From positions 1 through 14,359 of the forward strand of contig CALKWL010000268.1 of the NCBI GenBank assembly GCA_938004235.1: DNA of 14,359 bases, read 5' to 3'. Source of the DNA: an uncultured Gammaproteobacteria bacterium (GTDB lineage: Bacteria > Pseudomonadota > Gammaproteobacteria > Halothiobacillales > Halothiobacillaceae). The stretch's first letter is position 1. Every line of letters begins with the position of its first letter. The translations under genes were made by a program, and so were the position numbers. Shown one piece after another: positions 14,295 through 14,359 of this stretch. Under the pieces are notes generated by a model. It had not been told where the DNA came from. It saw only the letters and a list, made by a program, of their open reading frames with translations, and did not search any database.

Positions 14295-14359
14295 TTTACT
14301 TAGGTGTCGCATCCCAGACGATTGCATTGACCCAAAGCGTCATGCACTCTTTGTCAGTC
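14295..14359. other. Unassigned right edge
   Basis: The last 65 bases show no ORF, tRNA or clear promoter. A lone TTGACC (14327-14332) lacks a -10 within the window. I see nothing else here. Confidence 0.5.

Noticed and set aside
14122..14359. tRNA genes after pgsA, as in E. coli
   Set aside because: The stem-loops here do not form a cloverleaf and lack T-loop and anticodon features; they are explained by the five-hairpin repeat.

Overview
The window is bacterial chromosomal DNA. Much of it is GC-rich, and the genes are tightly packed. It looks gammaproteobacterial: the block yceF (on the - strand) then yceD-rpmF-plsX-fabH has the Escherichia coli order, UvrC is followed directly by PgsA as in enterics, and L32 is the cysteine-free form. 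The genus cannot be named from sequence alone. Every housekeeping gene appears intact.

Layout. (1) 1-1188: the right edge of a hairpin repeat, then aroC (chorismate synthase). (2) 1181-6033: a two-gene Type III-like restriction-modification system, res then mod. It overlaps the aroC 3' end by 8 bp and probably forms one transcript with it. The middle of mod, where the target recognition domain lies, is strikingly AT-rich and looks recombined. (3) 6033-6208: a 176-bp near-palindromic MITE-like repeat with 24-bp terminal inverted repeats. It starts on the last base of the mod stop codon and runs into the start codon of the next gene. (4) 6207-7427: an MFS transporter, convergent with and overlapping yceF/maf (7410-7997, - strand). 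(5) 8064-8824: yceD and rpmF, from a good sigma70-type promoter that lies very close to the yceD start. (6) 8825-9135: 311 bp without a gene, holding a 167-bp array of five back-to-back hairpins, then a two-hairpin leader that ends in a T9 intrinsic terminator just before plsX. (7) 9136-11124: plsX and fabH. The usual fabD/fabG/acpP do not follow. (8) 11201-14121: a CYTH/TTM-family triphosphatase, uvrC and pgsA, tightly packed. (9) 14148-14294: a second five-hairpin array, in the opposite orientation to the first.

How the genes work together. plsX, fabH and pgsA serve fatty-acid initiation and phospholipid synthesis. yceD and rpmF serve 50S ribosome assembly. aroC ends the shikimate pathway. 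uvrC serves nucleotide excision repair. The res/mod pair is the accessory cargo and probably entered an ancestral aroC-MFS arrangement.

The most unusual signal is the pair of five-hairpin elements at 8856-9022 and 14148-14294, with a cut-off third copy at bases 1-26. Read in the same orientation, the two complete copies have five hairpins in the same order, with the same loop or tip motifs (CATYCATG, TACACGC, TTGT/TTAC, CATCTATG/CATCCTG, A-rich). Their stem arms differ but remain complementary. This looks like a structured, dispersed repeat family whose folding is under selection.
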